From assembly GCF_000720765.1 (NCBI RefSeq), contig NZ_JODC01000003.1, forward strand, positions 62,001 through 126,000: a stretch of DNA of 64,000 nucleotides. The letters run 5' to 3'. Shown here piece by piece: positions 14,512 to 22,931 of this stretch; the stretch's first letter is position 1, and the number at the start of each line of letters is the position of its first letter. The DNA is from Streptomyces sp. NRRL S-646 (GTDB lineage Bacteria > Actinomycetota > Actinomycetes > Streptomycetales > Streptomycetaceae). The notes beneath the pieces were generated by a model that made no database searches, was not told the DNA's origin, and saw nothing but the letters and a program-made list of their open reading frames with translations. Both the position numbers and the translations under genes were made by a program.

Positions 14512-16373
14512 GACGGCAGGTGCACCTTCTTTCCCTTGCCTGTGACGGGGAAGATATCGATGGTCTCGCCACCCGAGGCGGATGACGCACGCCACTGGAT
14601 GATCGTGCCGTCGGGGAGCTGGTACACATCCGGGATCTTCGGTCCGCGGGCGGGCAGCCGCTTGGCGTCCTTCGTCCACCGCTCGAAGGTCTTGCGGAGC
14701 TCCGCGGCGGTCGAGATCTCCTTCACATGACTCTGCTTGCCGTTGGGGAGAGCGTCGAACTCGGCCTTCCACCTGCCGCAGCCGTTGGTGTTGTGAACCA
14801 GCAGCGGTGTGCTGCCGGCCATGACGTAGAAGGTGTGCAGATCATCGACGGAGAGGTTGCGGACCCTCTGGTCGGAAGCGGTCCAGGCCCTCACCGCGCC
14901 GACCTGCACCCGGGTACCCGCGCTGGTCCGGAGCCAGGCTCCCGGTCGCAACTGGTCCGCGGTCGCCCAGGCTCCGAGGTCGTCCACCCAGAACGGGTGC
15001 TCGTCCGTGGCCGTGACCGTGGCGGGCCCTTGGTCGGTCTGCACCGTGACGTCGACGAGGTTCTTCTCGCCCTGACCGGTGATCAGATCCGTGACCGGCT
15101 CGGGCTGCCGGCGGCCGGTGTCGGGATCGGCGGCCAGGACGCGATCCCCTTCCTGGACCTGTTCGATGGGCACCTGGGAGCCGTCCGCCATCAGCACCCT
15201 GGTGCCGTCGGGGAAGCTGTTGCAGGTGACGACCTGTTCACCCTTGCGGGCCTTGCGTATCTCGTCCGCCGTGAGCAGCCGGTCGCCGGTCCGCAGCCAG
15301 CTCAGCACGGACACACCGCCGAGCAGGCGTTCTTCGGTGGTCAGCTTCTGACCGGTGGCCAGGTCCTTGCCGACGAGCGCCTCGACTACGCCCTTGCCGT
15401 CGCCGACCCCGGGCAGCAGGTCCAGCAGCAGTGACATCCTCCGCTGCTGCTCGGCGTCGTCCAGGAGGGACTTTCCGGAGGCCCAGGTGTCCCCGAGGCC
15501 GGAGAAGTCGAAGTCGAGCCCCGACATGTCGCGGAGTTTCTCCGCGCCCTTCTTGATGCCGGGTACGTGCTTGTTCGCCTCGTCGACTCCCTTGTTGGCC
15601 TGGCGGATTCCCTCGTTGAGCTCCTTCATGCCCTTGTTGGCCTTGTCGATGCCCTTGTTGGCCTCGGCCAGGCCCTTGTTGACATCGCGGACGCCCGAAT
15701 TCATCGTGTCCAGGCCGCGGTTCATCTTGGCGAAACCCGCGTTGATCTGGTCGAGCGTCTCGTTGAGCTCGTTCAGCTCTTTCTCGAAGTCGAAGACCGG
15801 CTTCGCCTCCGGGTACTTCTTCTGCTCGGGGAAGTACTCGCCCAGCGCGACGGTCAGGAAGGTGAGGGCGAGCAGGGAGTCGTTCTGGTCCCCGAGCAGG
15901 GAGTCCGCCTTGGCCAGGTTCTCCCCGAGCTTGTCCAGGTGCGGCCGGGCGCTCTTGAAGGTCTGGACGGCCTTTTCCAGAAGCTTCAGCTGCTCCGCGG
16001 GGTCCGGCGACTTGCTGGGATCCACGAGATCCAGCGGCTTGAGGGCTTCGATGCCCTTGATGTTCTTGTCGAGGTCCTTGAAGCTCGCTCCGTGGTCCTT
16101 CATGGCGTCCTGCGCGGTGTAGAGGAACACCCCTACACCGACGCCCAGCGCGATGGCCTTGCCCGCGAACTGCTTCAGGCACGCCGGCCGTTCAAGCAGC
16201 GGCAGACGGTCGCAGTTCGCGTACTGGGCCACCTTGCGGACGATCTCCGCGAGCCTTTCCACCCGGCCCTGCTCCGCGGCCTGGGCACTGGCCGCGGAAC
16301 CCACGCAGCCCGTGAAGGCGACGGCCAGGGCGACGAAGAACGCCGCGATCCTTGATCTGAAATTGTTGTGCAT
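14508..16373 (-). CDS. Secreted polymorphic toxin with pretoxin and Hint domains
   Basis: A 621-residue modular toxin. Residues 1-33 are a signal sequence, with a possible but atypical lipobox (FTGC) before a cleavage-like AQA. A helical region follows, including nine consecutive 7-residue repeats (about 204-271) of the form x-Asn-x-Gly-hydrophobic-x-x. Around 340-384 is a pretoxin-like segment (LLGGVSVLSWLRTGDRLLTA). A Hint autoprotease domain spans about 385-528, starting at Cys in VVTCNSFPDGTRVL, with TATDEHPFWVDD and ending HTFYVMAGSTPLLVHN. The last 90 residues are the variable toxin tip (GPKIPDVYQLPDGTIIQW to GGETIDIF). The tip family is not recognised; a small RNase- or ADP-ribose-type fold is possible. 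An immunity-type gene overlaps the stop. Hint cleavage would release the tip after export. Confidence 0.82.
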   Translation of the reverse strand: MHNNFRSRIAAFFVALAVAFTGCVGSAASAQAAEQGRVERLAEIVRKVAQYANCDRLPLLERPACLKQFAGKAIALGVGVGVFLYTAQDAMKDHGASFKDLDKNIKGIEALKPLDLVDPSKSPDPAEQLKLLEKAVQTFKSARPHLDKLGENLAKADSLLGDQNDSLLALTFLTVALGEYFPEQKKYPEAKPVFDFEKELNELNETLDQINAGFAKMNRGLDTMNSGVRDVNKGLAEANKGIDKANKGMKELNEGIRQANKGVDEANKHVPGIKKGAEKLRDMSGLDFDFSGLGDTWASGKSLLDDAEQQRRMSLLLDLLPGVGDGKGVVEALVGKDLATGQKLTTEERLLGGVSVLSWLRTGDRLLTADEIRKARKGEQVVTCNSFPDGTRVLMADGSQVPIEQVQEGDRVLAADPDTGRRQPEPVTDLITGQGEKNLVDVTVQTDQGPATVTATDEHPFWVDDLGAWATADQLRPGAWLRTSAGTRVQVGAVRAWTASDQRVRNLSVDDLHTFYVMAGSTPLLVHNTNGCGRWKAEFDALPNGKQSHVKEISTAAELRKTFERWTKDAKRLPARGPKIPDVYQLPDGTIIQWRASSASGGETIDIFPVTGKGKKVHLPS

Positions 16374-16685
16374 GTATTCCTTGACCGGCGCGCGCGAATA
16401 TCGGTCGGCGCATCGGCTTTGATTCCCCGTGCCGGAAAGGCAACTTAGCTACTGACCGGTAGTCAGATGGTCGTGAGCACTGTAACAGGGACGGAAATCC
16501 TCACGGCGGCCGGCGCAAGAGTCGTACTCGGGCGGCGATGAGCGCGCGGACCGGAGAGGGCGGACGGCTCTGCCGGGCTTGGGTGACCTTCCTGCCAGAC
16601 GCAACCCTCCACAACACTTACCGAGCTTGAACTCGGGTTGTCGTAGCCGGTGACAGGGCTTGGTCCTCGCGGTACGCCGCCTGTT
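16374..16685. other. Upstream region of the toxin gene
   Basis: About 310 bases without a gene. It includes a CTGAC-CGGTA-GTCAG inverted repeat near 16454-16468 that may belong to the toxin promoter. No clear -35/-10 pair is visible and the longer minus-strand frames look spurious. Confidence 0.45.
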
Positions 16686-16898
16686 GTGAAGTACGCGCAG
16701 GGCAGTGGTCTGTCGGACGAGTGCCGACAGTTCCGCGAGGGGATTAGGTTGAGGGCGGCCGAGCAGTTCGCCCGGGGTGAGCCGAGTTCGGCGATCGCGA
16801 AGGAGTTACGGGTCGGCGTCCGTTCCGTCCAGCGGTGGCGGCGGTCCTGGGACAAGGGCGGTCCGCGGGCGCTTGTGAGGTGCCTGAAGACCCCGTGA
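16686..16898 (+). pseudogene. IS630-type transposase, 5' fragment
   Basis: From a GTG at 16686 the frame encodes VKYAQGSGLSDECRQFREG, then LRAAEQFARGEPSSAIAKEL and VGVRSVQRWRRSWDKGGPRA. This is the N-terminal helix-turn-helix of Streptomyces IS630-family transposases, which normally continue for about 350 residues. Here it stops after about 70, so the catalytic DDE part has been deleted. A long inverted repeat (GAAGACCCCG at 16885 and CGGGGTCTTCG near 16917) follows and may act as a terminator. Confidence 0.65.
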
Positions 16899-17121
16899 CC
16901 AACGGATGGGCTGAGTGCGGGGTCTTCGCATGTAGGCAACCGCCGGAGTATGAAGCATCACGCATCCCAGGTGCGCCCTTAGTGGATCGCCTTTAGTCGG
17001 ACTCGCGCGGCAGCTCAGGCGCACAGCAAACGGTCACAAACAGGCGATCGACTCCGTGGTTGGCACGACCGCTCTCGCTGCCTGGGCCGGTCATCGTACT
17101 CATTGGATCCATCGGGCGGTG

Positions 17122-18138
17122 TCAGGCCGTGCGTTTGCGGGACGTTGTCTTCTTGGCGGTGGTCTTCTTTGCTGTGGTTGTTTTCGCCGCCGTCTTCTTC
17201 GCGCCCTGCGTCGATTTCGCCGTCGACTTCTTTGCTGAGGCCGACGCCGTCGTCTTCTTCGCGGTTGTCTTCTTGGCCGTGGACGTCGACTTCTTTCCGC
17301 TGGGCTGCTTCGGGGCCGTTCGACGGGCCGGGAGGCGTCTGACCTCTGCCGGCTCCTCCTCGCCGCGCGACTCCTTGGCGGCCTTCACGCTCTTCTCCAG
17401 TGCTGCCATGAGGTCCAGGACCTTGCCGCCCTTCGCCGGTTCCGGGGCCTCCGGTGGTGCCTCGCCGGCCGCCTTCGCCGCCACGACCTCCTCGAGCGCC
17501 TCGCGGTACTCGTCGTGGAGTTCGTCGAGTTCGATCCCGCCCAGGGTGTCCATCAAGGCGTCCGCCAGGTCGAGTTCCTTGTCATTGATGCTGACCTTTG
17601 CGTCGGGGGCCACGCCTTCGGGGGCGCGGACCTCGTCCGGCCACAGGAGGCCGTGCATGGCGATGGCGTCCTCCACCACCCGCAGCATGCCCAGCCGTTC
17701 CCTGCCGCGCAGGGCGTACTTGGCGATCGCGATCTTGTTGCTGCGTTTCAGGGCCTCGCGCAGGAGGATGTACGGCTTTGCGGCCGGGGCGCCTCCCGCG
17801 GCGAGGTAGTACGCCGCGTCCATCTGGAGGGGGTCGATGCTGTCCGCCGGAACGAACGCCACGATCTCGATCGTCTTCGCCGTGGGGAGCGGCAGGTGGG
17901 CCAGGTCCTCGTCCGTGATCGGGATGATCGTGCCGTCCGCGTCCTCGTAGCCCTTGCCGATCTCCGCGCCGCTCACCTCCTTGTCCTCCAGTTCGCAGAC
18001 CTTGCGGTAGCGGATGCGGCCGCCGTCCTCCACATGGATCTGGCGGAAGGAGATCGAGTGGCTCTCGGTGGCGTTCACCAGCTTGATCGGGATGCTGACC
18101 AGGCCGAACGAGATGGCGCCGTTCCATATGGATCGCAC
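17122..18138 (-). CDS. ku: Ku, DNA end-binding protein of NHEJ
   Basis: A 338-residue bacterial Ku. The N-terminus (VRSIWNGAISFGLVSIPIKL) is the family signature; the ring core follows (KVCELEDKEVSGAEIGKGYE, KPYILLREALKRSNKIAIAK). From about residue 255 there is a linker and a Lys/Ala/Thr repeat tail (KKTTAKKTT-type units) as in actinobacterial Ku, which adds DNA affinity. Ku homodimers encircle broken DNA ends and recruit LigD. The frame is open to an ATG at 18183, but GTG at 18138, with GAAAGGG about 10 bases upstream, aligns with Ku starts. It is divergent from the LigD polymerase gene across 81 bp. Confidence 0.96.
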   Translation of the reverse strand: MRSIWNGAISFGLVSIPIKLVNATESHSISFRQIHVEDGGRIRYRKVCELEDKEVSGAEIGKGYEDADGTIIPITDEDLAHLPLPTAKTIEIVAFVPADSIDPLQMDAAYYLAAGGAPAAKPYILLREALKRSNKIAIAKYALRGRERLGMLRVVEDAIAMHGLLWPDEVRAPEGVAPDAKVSINDKELDLADALMDTLGGIELDELHDEYREALEEVVAAKAAGEAPPEAPEPAKGGKVLDLMAALEKSVKAAKESRGEEEPAEVRRLPARRTAPKQPSGKKSTSTAKKTTAKKTTASASAKKSTAKSTQGAKKTAAKTTTAKKTTAKKTTSRKRTA

Positions 18139-18219
18139 GTGCAGCACCCTTTCGGTCTGTTTTGATCCATTTGCAGAGTTCACGCAGTTTCATCGCGGTT
18201 TGCGTGAGATTCTCATCGT

Positions 18220-19101
18220 ATGACGCCGATCACAGAGGTGGAGGGGAGACGGCTCGCGCTCAGCAACCTCGAGAAGGTGCTGTATCCCGCGACCGGGTTC
18301 ACCAAGGGTGAGGTGCTGCACTACTACGCCACCACCGCCGACCACCTGCTCCCCCACCTCCGTGACCGGCCCGTCTCCTTCCTGCGGTATCCCGACGGGC
18401 CGGACGGGCAGGTGTTCTTTGCCAAGAACGTGCCCCCCGGTACGCCCGACTGGGTCACCACCGCCGAGGTGCCGCGGATGGAGGGACCTGCGCGGATGGT
18501 GCTCGTACAGGATCTTGCGAGCCTGATGTGGGCCGCGAATCTCGTCACCGAGTTCCATACGCCTCAGTGGGTCGTCCAGGACGCCGGCGTCGCCGACCGG
18601 ATCGTCTTCGATCTCGATCCGGGGGCGCCCGCGTCCGTCGTCGACTGCTGTCAGGTCGCCCTCTGGCTGCGGGAACGGCTCGCGGCCGACCGCATCGACG
18701 CCTTCGCCAAGACCTCCGGGTCCAAGGGGCTGCACCTGCTCGCAGCGGTACGGCCCACCCCGTCCGAGCAGGTGAGCGAGTACGCCAAGCAGCTCGCGGT
18801 CGAGGCCGAGCGGGCCATGCCCCGGCTCGCCCTGCACCGGATGACCCGAAGCCTCAGGCCAGGGAAGGTCTTCGTCGACTGGAGTCAGAACGCCGCCCGG
18901 AAGACCACCGCCACGCCCTACACCCTGCGCGCCCGGCCCGAGCCCACCGTCTCCGCGCCGGTCACCTGGAGCGAGGTCGAGGAGTGCGGGTCTGCTGCGC
19001 AGCTCACCTTCCAGGCGCCGGATCTCGCGCCCCGCCTGCAGGACTACGGCGATCTGCTCGCCCCGCTGCTCGATCCCGCCGGCGCGGCGCCGCTGCCGTG
19101 A
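18220..19101 (+). CDS. Stand-alone LigD-type NHEJ polymerase/primase domain
   Basis: A 293-residue protein matching the polymerase domain of LigD, an archaeo-eukaryotic primase fold. The catalytic aspartates are visible: Asp131 and Asp133 in IVFDLDPG and Asp220 in VFVDWSQNAARKT. The 5'-phosphate-binding and nucleotide-binding segments are present (FFAKNVPPGTPDWV, FAKTSGSKGLHLLAAV). There is no ligase or phosphoesterase domain, so gap filling and end processing are split from ligation, as in other streptomycetes. It is divergent from Ku and the two probably share a regulatory region. Confidence 0.95.
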   Translation: MTPITEVEGRRLALSNLEKVLYPATGFTKGEVLHYYATTADHLLPHLRDRPVSFLRYPDGPDGQVFFAKNVPPGTPDWVTTAEVPRMEGPARMVLVQDLASLMWAANLVTEFHTPQWVVQDAGVADRIVFDLDPGAPASVVDCCQVALWLRERLAADRIDAFAKTSGSKGLHLLAAVRPTPSEQVSEYAKQLAVEAERAMPRLALHRMTRSLRPGKVFVDWSQNAARKTTATPYTLRARPEPTVSAPVTWSEVEECGSAAQLTFQAPDLAPRLQDYGDLLAPLLDPAGAAPLP

Positions 19102-19127
19102 GGCCTCCGGCCTCGGGGGTGACCGTC

Positions 19128-19196
19128 CCTGGGGGGCTGCGCCCCCAGACCCCCTTCGGCCTGAACGGCCTCGTCCTCAAACGCCGGACGGGCTGA
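19128..19196 (+). repeat. Dispersed Streptomyces intergenic repeat, copy A
   Basis: GGGGGGCTGCGCCCCC forms a hairpin, followed by AGACCCCC, CTTCGGCC and a CGTCCTCAAACGCCGGACGG stretch ending in GCTGA. Almost the same text occurs at 46189-46263. Such elements sit after genes throughout Streptomyces chromosomes and may act as terminators. Here it follows the LigD polymerase gene. Confidence 0.75.
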
Positions 19197-19208
19197 GTAA
19201 GGCAGCCG

Positions 19209-20012
19209 TCACACTCGCCTCCACGTCCCCCTGTCCCGCGCCATCGCGTGCAACGCCTCCACATCCGCCGGCTTGAGGACGCCGCCGAGGCGGGCCAGGC
19301 CCTCCAGTTCCGTGTCCTTCAGGACGCGGACCTCGCGGAGGGGGGCCGGGATCGTGACGTCCGCGGGCTCCGCGAGGGCCAGGACCGGGTGGACCTCGGC
19401 CGTCAGCGCGTACGAGGCCCGGTCGGCGTCCGCGCGGACGCGGCGCAGCAGGGGGTGGGGTTCGCGGCGGCCCAGGGTGACCATGGGGTCGGCGACCGTC
19501 ACCTTCTGCTTGCGGGCGTACACCGTGTGGACGGCGAACAGGCCGCCCGGGCCGATCGCCAGGTGGTGGATGCGGTCGCCGCCGGGCAGCGGGATCGAGT
19601 GCAGGGCGTGCCAGCCCGCGCCGTCGAGGCGGTCCAGGGCCTCGCCGACCGTCTGTTCCGCGGCCAGCGCCCGGCGGCGCGGGTCCGGACGCAGCCGGTG
19701 CGGCGGGCCGGGTTCCCGGTCGAGGGCGACCAGCAGCGCCTCGCCGGGGCGGTTGGGCGCCAGGTCGTCGTCCGGAGGGAGGGAGAGCCTGGCCAGCTCG
19801 GCCGGGGTCGGGACCGGCGGCGGGCCGACGGTCACCGGGCCGGTGAGGAAGGGGCCCAGAGCCTGCAGCACGCCCTCCCTCTCGTCCTCGCTGAGCAGGT
19901 TGACCCTGGCAGCCTCCCTGTCGTACCAGGCGACGTTCCGCCCGTCCGTGAGGCATACGTAGAGCCGCTCCTGGCCGTGCCGCCAGGACGGTACGACACG
20001 CAGTCCGGTCAT
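19209..20012 (-). CDS. NERD-domain (nuclease-related) protein
   Basis: A 267-residue protein. The middle (GWHALHSIPLPGGDRIHHLA and IGPGGLFAVHTVYARKQKV) has the strand-turn-strand pattern of NERD domains, a PD-(D/E)XK-nuclease-like fold. In canonical NERD the sequence reads D.D.hl.iGp.GvfvIdtK; here the Lys region is YARKQKV, so catalytic competence is unclear. The N-terminal part (about 1-110) contains TDGRNVAWYDREAARVNLLS and is unassigned. The gene is convergent with the LigD polymerase and divergent from the dual-specificity phosphatase. It may be connected to DNA processing by fold and by NHEJ neighbours, but this is inference only. Confidence 0.75.
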   Translation of the reverse strand: MTGLRVVPSWRHGQERLYVCLTDGRNVAWYDREAARVNLLSEDEREGVLQALGPFLTGPVTVGPPPVPTPAELARLSLPPDDDLAPNRPGEALLVALDREPGPPHRLRPDPRRRALAAEQTVGEALDRLDGAGWHALHSIPLPGGDRIHHLAIGPGGLFAVHTVYARKQKVTVADPMVTLGRREPHPLLRRVRADADRASYALTAEVHPVLALAEPADVTIPAPLREVRVLKDTELEGLARLGGVLKPADVEALHAMARDRGTWRRV

Positions 20013-20122
20013 GCACCATCACCCCTTGACCATGGGAACAGGCGGGGTGCTCCCCGGGCAAGAACCCGGCTACCTTTGAAGAGGAGTTGGGCTCCACGGA
20101 AGCGGCGCTTGGGGAGGCGTGA

Positions 20123-20629
20123 TTGCGTACCCGCAGGAAGCAGCCCGACGTACCGGCTCCGGACAGTCCATGGAGTGAGATAGTGCCCGGACTGTGGATG
20201 GGCGGGCACGAGTTCAGGGGTCACACCGGGCAACTGGAGTTCGCTGTCGTGCGGGGCGAGTTCGATCTCGTACAGACCCTGCTGAGACTGCCGGGGCACG
20301 GGCCCGACCCCGGTGTGGAGCACCATGTGTGGGCGATACCGGACGGGCCGCTGGACGGCACCCAGCTCGCGGGTGTGATGCGCCTGGCGCAGGCCGCGGG
20401 CGAGGCACTGGACGAGGGCCAAAAGGTCCTCGTCCGCTGTTACCACGGGTACAACCGCTCCGGGCTGGTCGTCGCGCACGCCCTGGTCCGCCGGGGGCAC
20501 GCCACCGAGGAGGCGATACGGCTGATACGGTCCCGCCGCTCGCCCTGGGCGCTGCACAACGAGCTGTTCGTGGACTATCTGCGGGCCGGGCTGTCCACGG
20601 CCCGGCTGCTGGAGGAGCTGGCCGAGTAG
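20123..20629 (+). CDS. Dual-specificity-type protein phosphatase
   Basis: A 168-residue phosphatase. The signature CX5R loop is complete: Cys106 to Arg112 in VRCYHGYNRSGLV. Cys is the nucleophile and Arg binds phosphate; the usual Gly is shifted but present. An upstream IPDGPLDG segment probably supplies the general-acid Asp. The N-terminal IVPGLWMGG resembles the start of cyclin-dependent-kinase-inhibitor-3/dual-specificity families. The start is a TTG at 20123 placed 5 bases after GGGGAGG, better than any downstream ATG. It would dephosphorylate Tyr or Ser/Thr residues; the targets are unknown. It is monocistronic and followed by a lipoprotein gene. Confidence 0.85.
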   Translation: MRTRRKQPDVPAPDSPWSEIVPGLWMGGHEFRGHTGQLEFAVVRGEFDLVQTLLRLPGHGPDPGVEHHVWAIPDGPLDGTQLAGVMRLAQAAGEALDEGQKVLVRCYHGYNRSGLVVAHALVRRGHATEEAIRLIRSRRSPWALHNELFVDYLRAGLSTARLLEELAE

Positions 20630-20698
20630 CGAGGTAATCGTTTCGCCGGACGAATAGGGTGTACCGGGTCACCGATCGTTCTCAGCCACAGGAGTACA

Positions 20699-21442
20699 GT
20701 GCTCCGCACTCGCGCCGCTTGTACAGCGCTCGCCACTGCCGTCCTCGCCCTGCTGGCGGCGGGCTGCGGTGACGCGGGCGGGCTGCAGGGCGCCGGGTCG
20801 ACCCCGACCGCGACCAGCCCGGCCAAGCTGTGGCCGAGTCTGAGCCCCGCGGCCAGCCCTGCCTGGAACTACGACAACGGCGAGTCCGAGGCCATGAAGG
20901 GGATCACCGCTCCGGGCGACGACATCCGCAAGGTGGATCCGGTGGCCGTCGTCAGGGCCGAGATGTCCCAGCATCCGGACGACTACTCCGGCTCCAAGGC
21001 GCCGTACCGCGAGACGGCCCGCCGCATGGCGTACTGCGGCAAGCAGCCGGCGAACCCGAAGTGTCCGCTGCTCAAGGCGTACTACCGGGACATCACCGGC
21101 GACGGGCGCGCCGACCTGACGCTGGGCTTCCGGCTGCTGCCCGGCAACCAGACGGCCGTGCGCGTGTACACCGTGGAGGCGGGCCGGGTGGTCCAGGTGA
21201 TGTCCAACAACGACGCGGTGAGCGGCGTAGAGCTGGCCGGGCGTTCCGTGATCATCCACGCGCCCTCCGATCTCGCCGACTACGAGTACCGCTTCCAGTG
21301 GACCTGGGACCCGAACCAGCAGGTCATGCTGCTGACCCACGACGAGATGCTGCACATCGGCAAACGCGAGCGCCTGACGAGCCCCAATGCAACGCCGTCC
21401 GCGTCGCCCTCAGTCTCCCCGTCCCCCTCGGCGACCCCATGA
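20699..21442 (+). CDS. Lipoprotein co-transcribed with a sensor kinase
   Basis: A 247-residue secreted lipoprotein. The signal peptide ends in the lipobox LLAAGC (Cys23). The mature protein begins with a Ser/Thr/Pro/Ala linker, then a compact domain (about 60-220) containing YRDITGDGRADLTLGFRL and a WTWDPNQQVMLLTHDEML end, and a Ser/Pro tail. The start is GTG at 20699 after AGGAG. Its TGA overlaps the ATG of the sensor kinase (ATGA), so the two are translationally coupled. This arrangement resembles the CseA-CseC part of the sigE cell-envelope signalling system, except that no sigma factor or response regulator is next to it. It probably modulates the kinase outside the membrane. Confidence 0.82.
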   Translation: MLRTRAACTALATAVLALLAAGCGDAGGLQGAGSTPTATSPAKLWPSLSPAASPAWNYDNGESEAMKGITAPGDDIRKVDPVAVVRAEMSQHPDDYSGSKAPYRETARRMAYCGKQPANPKCPLLKAYYRDITGDGRADLTLGFRLLPGNQTAVRVYTVEAGRVVQVMSNNDAVSGVELAGRSVIIHAPSDLADYEYRFQWTWDPNQQVMLLTHDEMLHIGKRERLTSPNATPSASPSVSPSPSATP

Positions 21443-22686
21443 CGAGGCTCGCGCTCCCCCAGTGGGCCGGCACGCTGGCCCTCAAGGCCGCCGTCTTCAT
21501 CGCCGTGATGTGCTGTGCGCTCGCCGCGCTGCTCGGCGTGCTCGTGCATGTCTCGGTGACGAACCAGACCGTCGGCCAGGCCCGCGACCTCGCACTGTCG
21601 CGCCTGACGGACGCGACGAAGGCGTACGAGGCCGGGGACTCGCTGCTGCCGGGCGCGGGCGTCGACCCTCCGGGGCTGCCGATGGCACTGCGGAGGCTGG
21701 CGGTGGACGGGGACCGCGGCACGATGGTCTCCGAGCACCACGGGCATCCCACGATGTGGGCGGCGGGTCCCGCGGACCGGAAGAGGGCGCTCGCCGTCGA
21801 GGTCGACTACTCGCAGCAGTCCCGCACGATCGCCGGGCTCGACCGGGCGATCCTGTGGTCCTCGGGCCTGGCGATCACGGTGACGCTGCTGGTGGGCGCG
21901 TTCGCGGTGACCCGGGTGACGCGGCGGCTGCACGCCACGGCGCAGGTGGCCCGACGGATCAGCGGCGGCGACCTGGACGCGCGCGTCGACGACCCCCGTA
22001 CGAAGGATCCGACGCACCCCCAGGACGAGGTGGCCGCCGTCGCCGCCGCGCTGGACTCCATGGCGGCCTCGCTGCAGGGCAAGCTGCTGAGCGAGCAGCG
22101 GTTCACCGCGGACGTGGCGCACGAGCTGCGCACCCCGCTGACCGGGCTGCACGCGGCGGCCGAGCTGCTGCCGCCGAGCCGGCCGACGGAGCTGGTGCGG
22201 GACCGGGTGGCCGCGCTGCGCACGCTCACCGAGGACCTGCTGGAGATCTCCCGGCTGGACACCGGGCGGGAGCGGCTGGAGCTGGACGCGGAGGAACTGG
22301 GTGCGCTGGCGACACGCGTGGTGCGGGCGTCGGGGACCGACACGGAGGTCGTCGTCCTGAGGGACGCCCGCGTGGAGACGGACCGGCGGCGGCTGGAACG
22401 GGTGCTGGGGAATCTGGTCGCGAATGCGCACAAGCACGGGCGGGCGCCGGTGTCTCTGACAGTGGACGGGGCGGTCGTGACCGTGCGGGATCACGGGGAC
22501 GGGTACCCGGACTATCTCCTTGAGCATGGGCCGCAGCGGTTCCGCACGGAGGGCGGTGCCAAGGGGCACGGGCTTGGGTTGACCATTGCGGTCGGACAGG
22601 CCGAAGTGTTGGGGGCGCGGCTTGAGTTTGCGAATGCGGTGGATGGTGGGGCGGTGGCGATTCTGACGCTTGGTTCGGGGGGCTGA
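21439..22686 (+). CDS. Membrane sensor histidine kinase without an adjacent response regulator
   Basis: A 415-residue histidine kinase. Transmembrane helices lie at about 9-32 (LKAAVFIAVMCCALAALLGV) and about 137-158, flanking a roughly 100-residue extracytoplasmic domain. HAMP follows, then the H-box with His228 (FTADVAHELRTPLTG), the N-box (LVANAHKHGR), G1 (VRDHGDGYP) and G2 (KGHGLGLTIAVGQ). The ending GPQRFRTEGG...LGLTIA is very similar to the truncated kinase at 41127-41834. Coupled to the lipoprotein gene by an ATGA overlap; no response regulator is encoded nearby, so it must signal to a partner elsewhere. The start is fixed by that overlap, although the frame is open to 20830. Confidence 0.88.
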   Translation: MTRLALPQWAGTLALKAAVFIAVMCCALAALLGVLVHVSVTNQTVGQARDLALSRLTDATKAYEAGDSLLPGAGVDPPGLPMALRRLAVDGDRGTMVSEHHGHPTMWAAGPADRKRALAVEVDYSQQSRTIAGLDRAILWSSGLAITVTLLVGAFAVTRVTRRLHATAQVARRISGGDLDARVDDPRTKDPTHPQDEVAAVAAALDSMAASLQGKLLSEQRFTADVAHELRTPLTGLHAAAELLPPSRPTELVRDRVAALRTLTEDLLEISRLDTGRERLELDAEELGALATRVVRASGTDTEVVVLRDARVETDRRRLERVLGNLVANAHKHGRAPVSLTVDGAVVTVRDHGDGYPDYLLEHGPQRFRTEGGAKGHGLGLTIAVGQAEVLGARLEFANAVDGGAVAILTLGSGG

Positions 22687-22718
22687 GAGCTCGGGGCTGC
22701 AGGTCGTTCTTTGGCCGC

Positions 22719-22820
22719 GGCTTGTGGGGGTTGATCGCGCCCACGCGGCGGAGCCGCAAATCGGCTGTGACATCAGCCGCTGACGCGGCGGGGCCCCGCG
22801 CCCCTGACGGGGCGCTCCTG
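22719..22820. repeat. Dispersed Streptomyces repeat (CGCGGCGGAGCCGC type), copy B
   Basis: Contains TTGATCGCGCCCACGCGGCGG and GAGCCGCAAATCGGCTGTG, then GGGGCCCCGCGCCCCTGACG. The same words recur, mostly in inverted order, at 30966-31063 and partly at 51335-51385. These are common inter-genic elements in Streptomyces with strong hairpins. Confidence 0.7.
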
Positions 22821-22931
22821 CCGGCCCCGCTCCTATGGACCAGCACGACGGGCGGCCCCTGCCCCCTCCTCCTAATGTGGCTGGCATGTGGCGAATAGTC
22901 AGCTTCGCCCCCGTTCATGGAGGTATCCCCC

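Noticed and set aside
16463..16939. Minus-strand frame of 158 codons
   Set aside because: It overlaps the IS630 fragment on the opposite strand, has no ribosome-binding site, and gives Ser/Pro/Arg-rich text.
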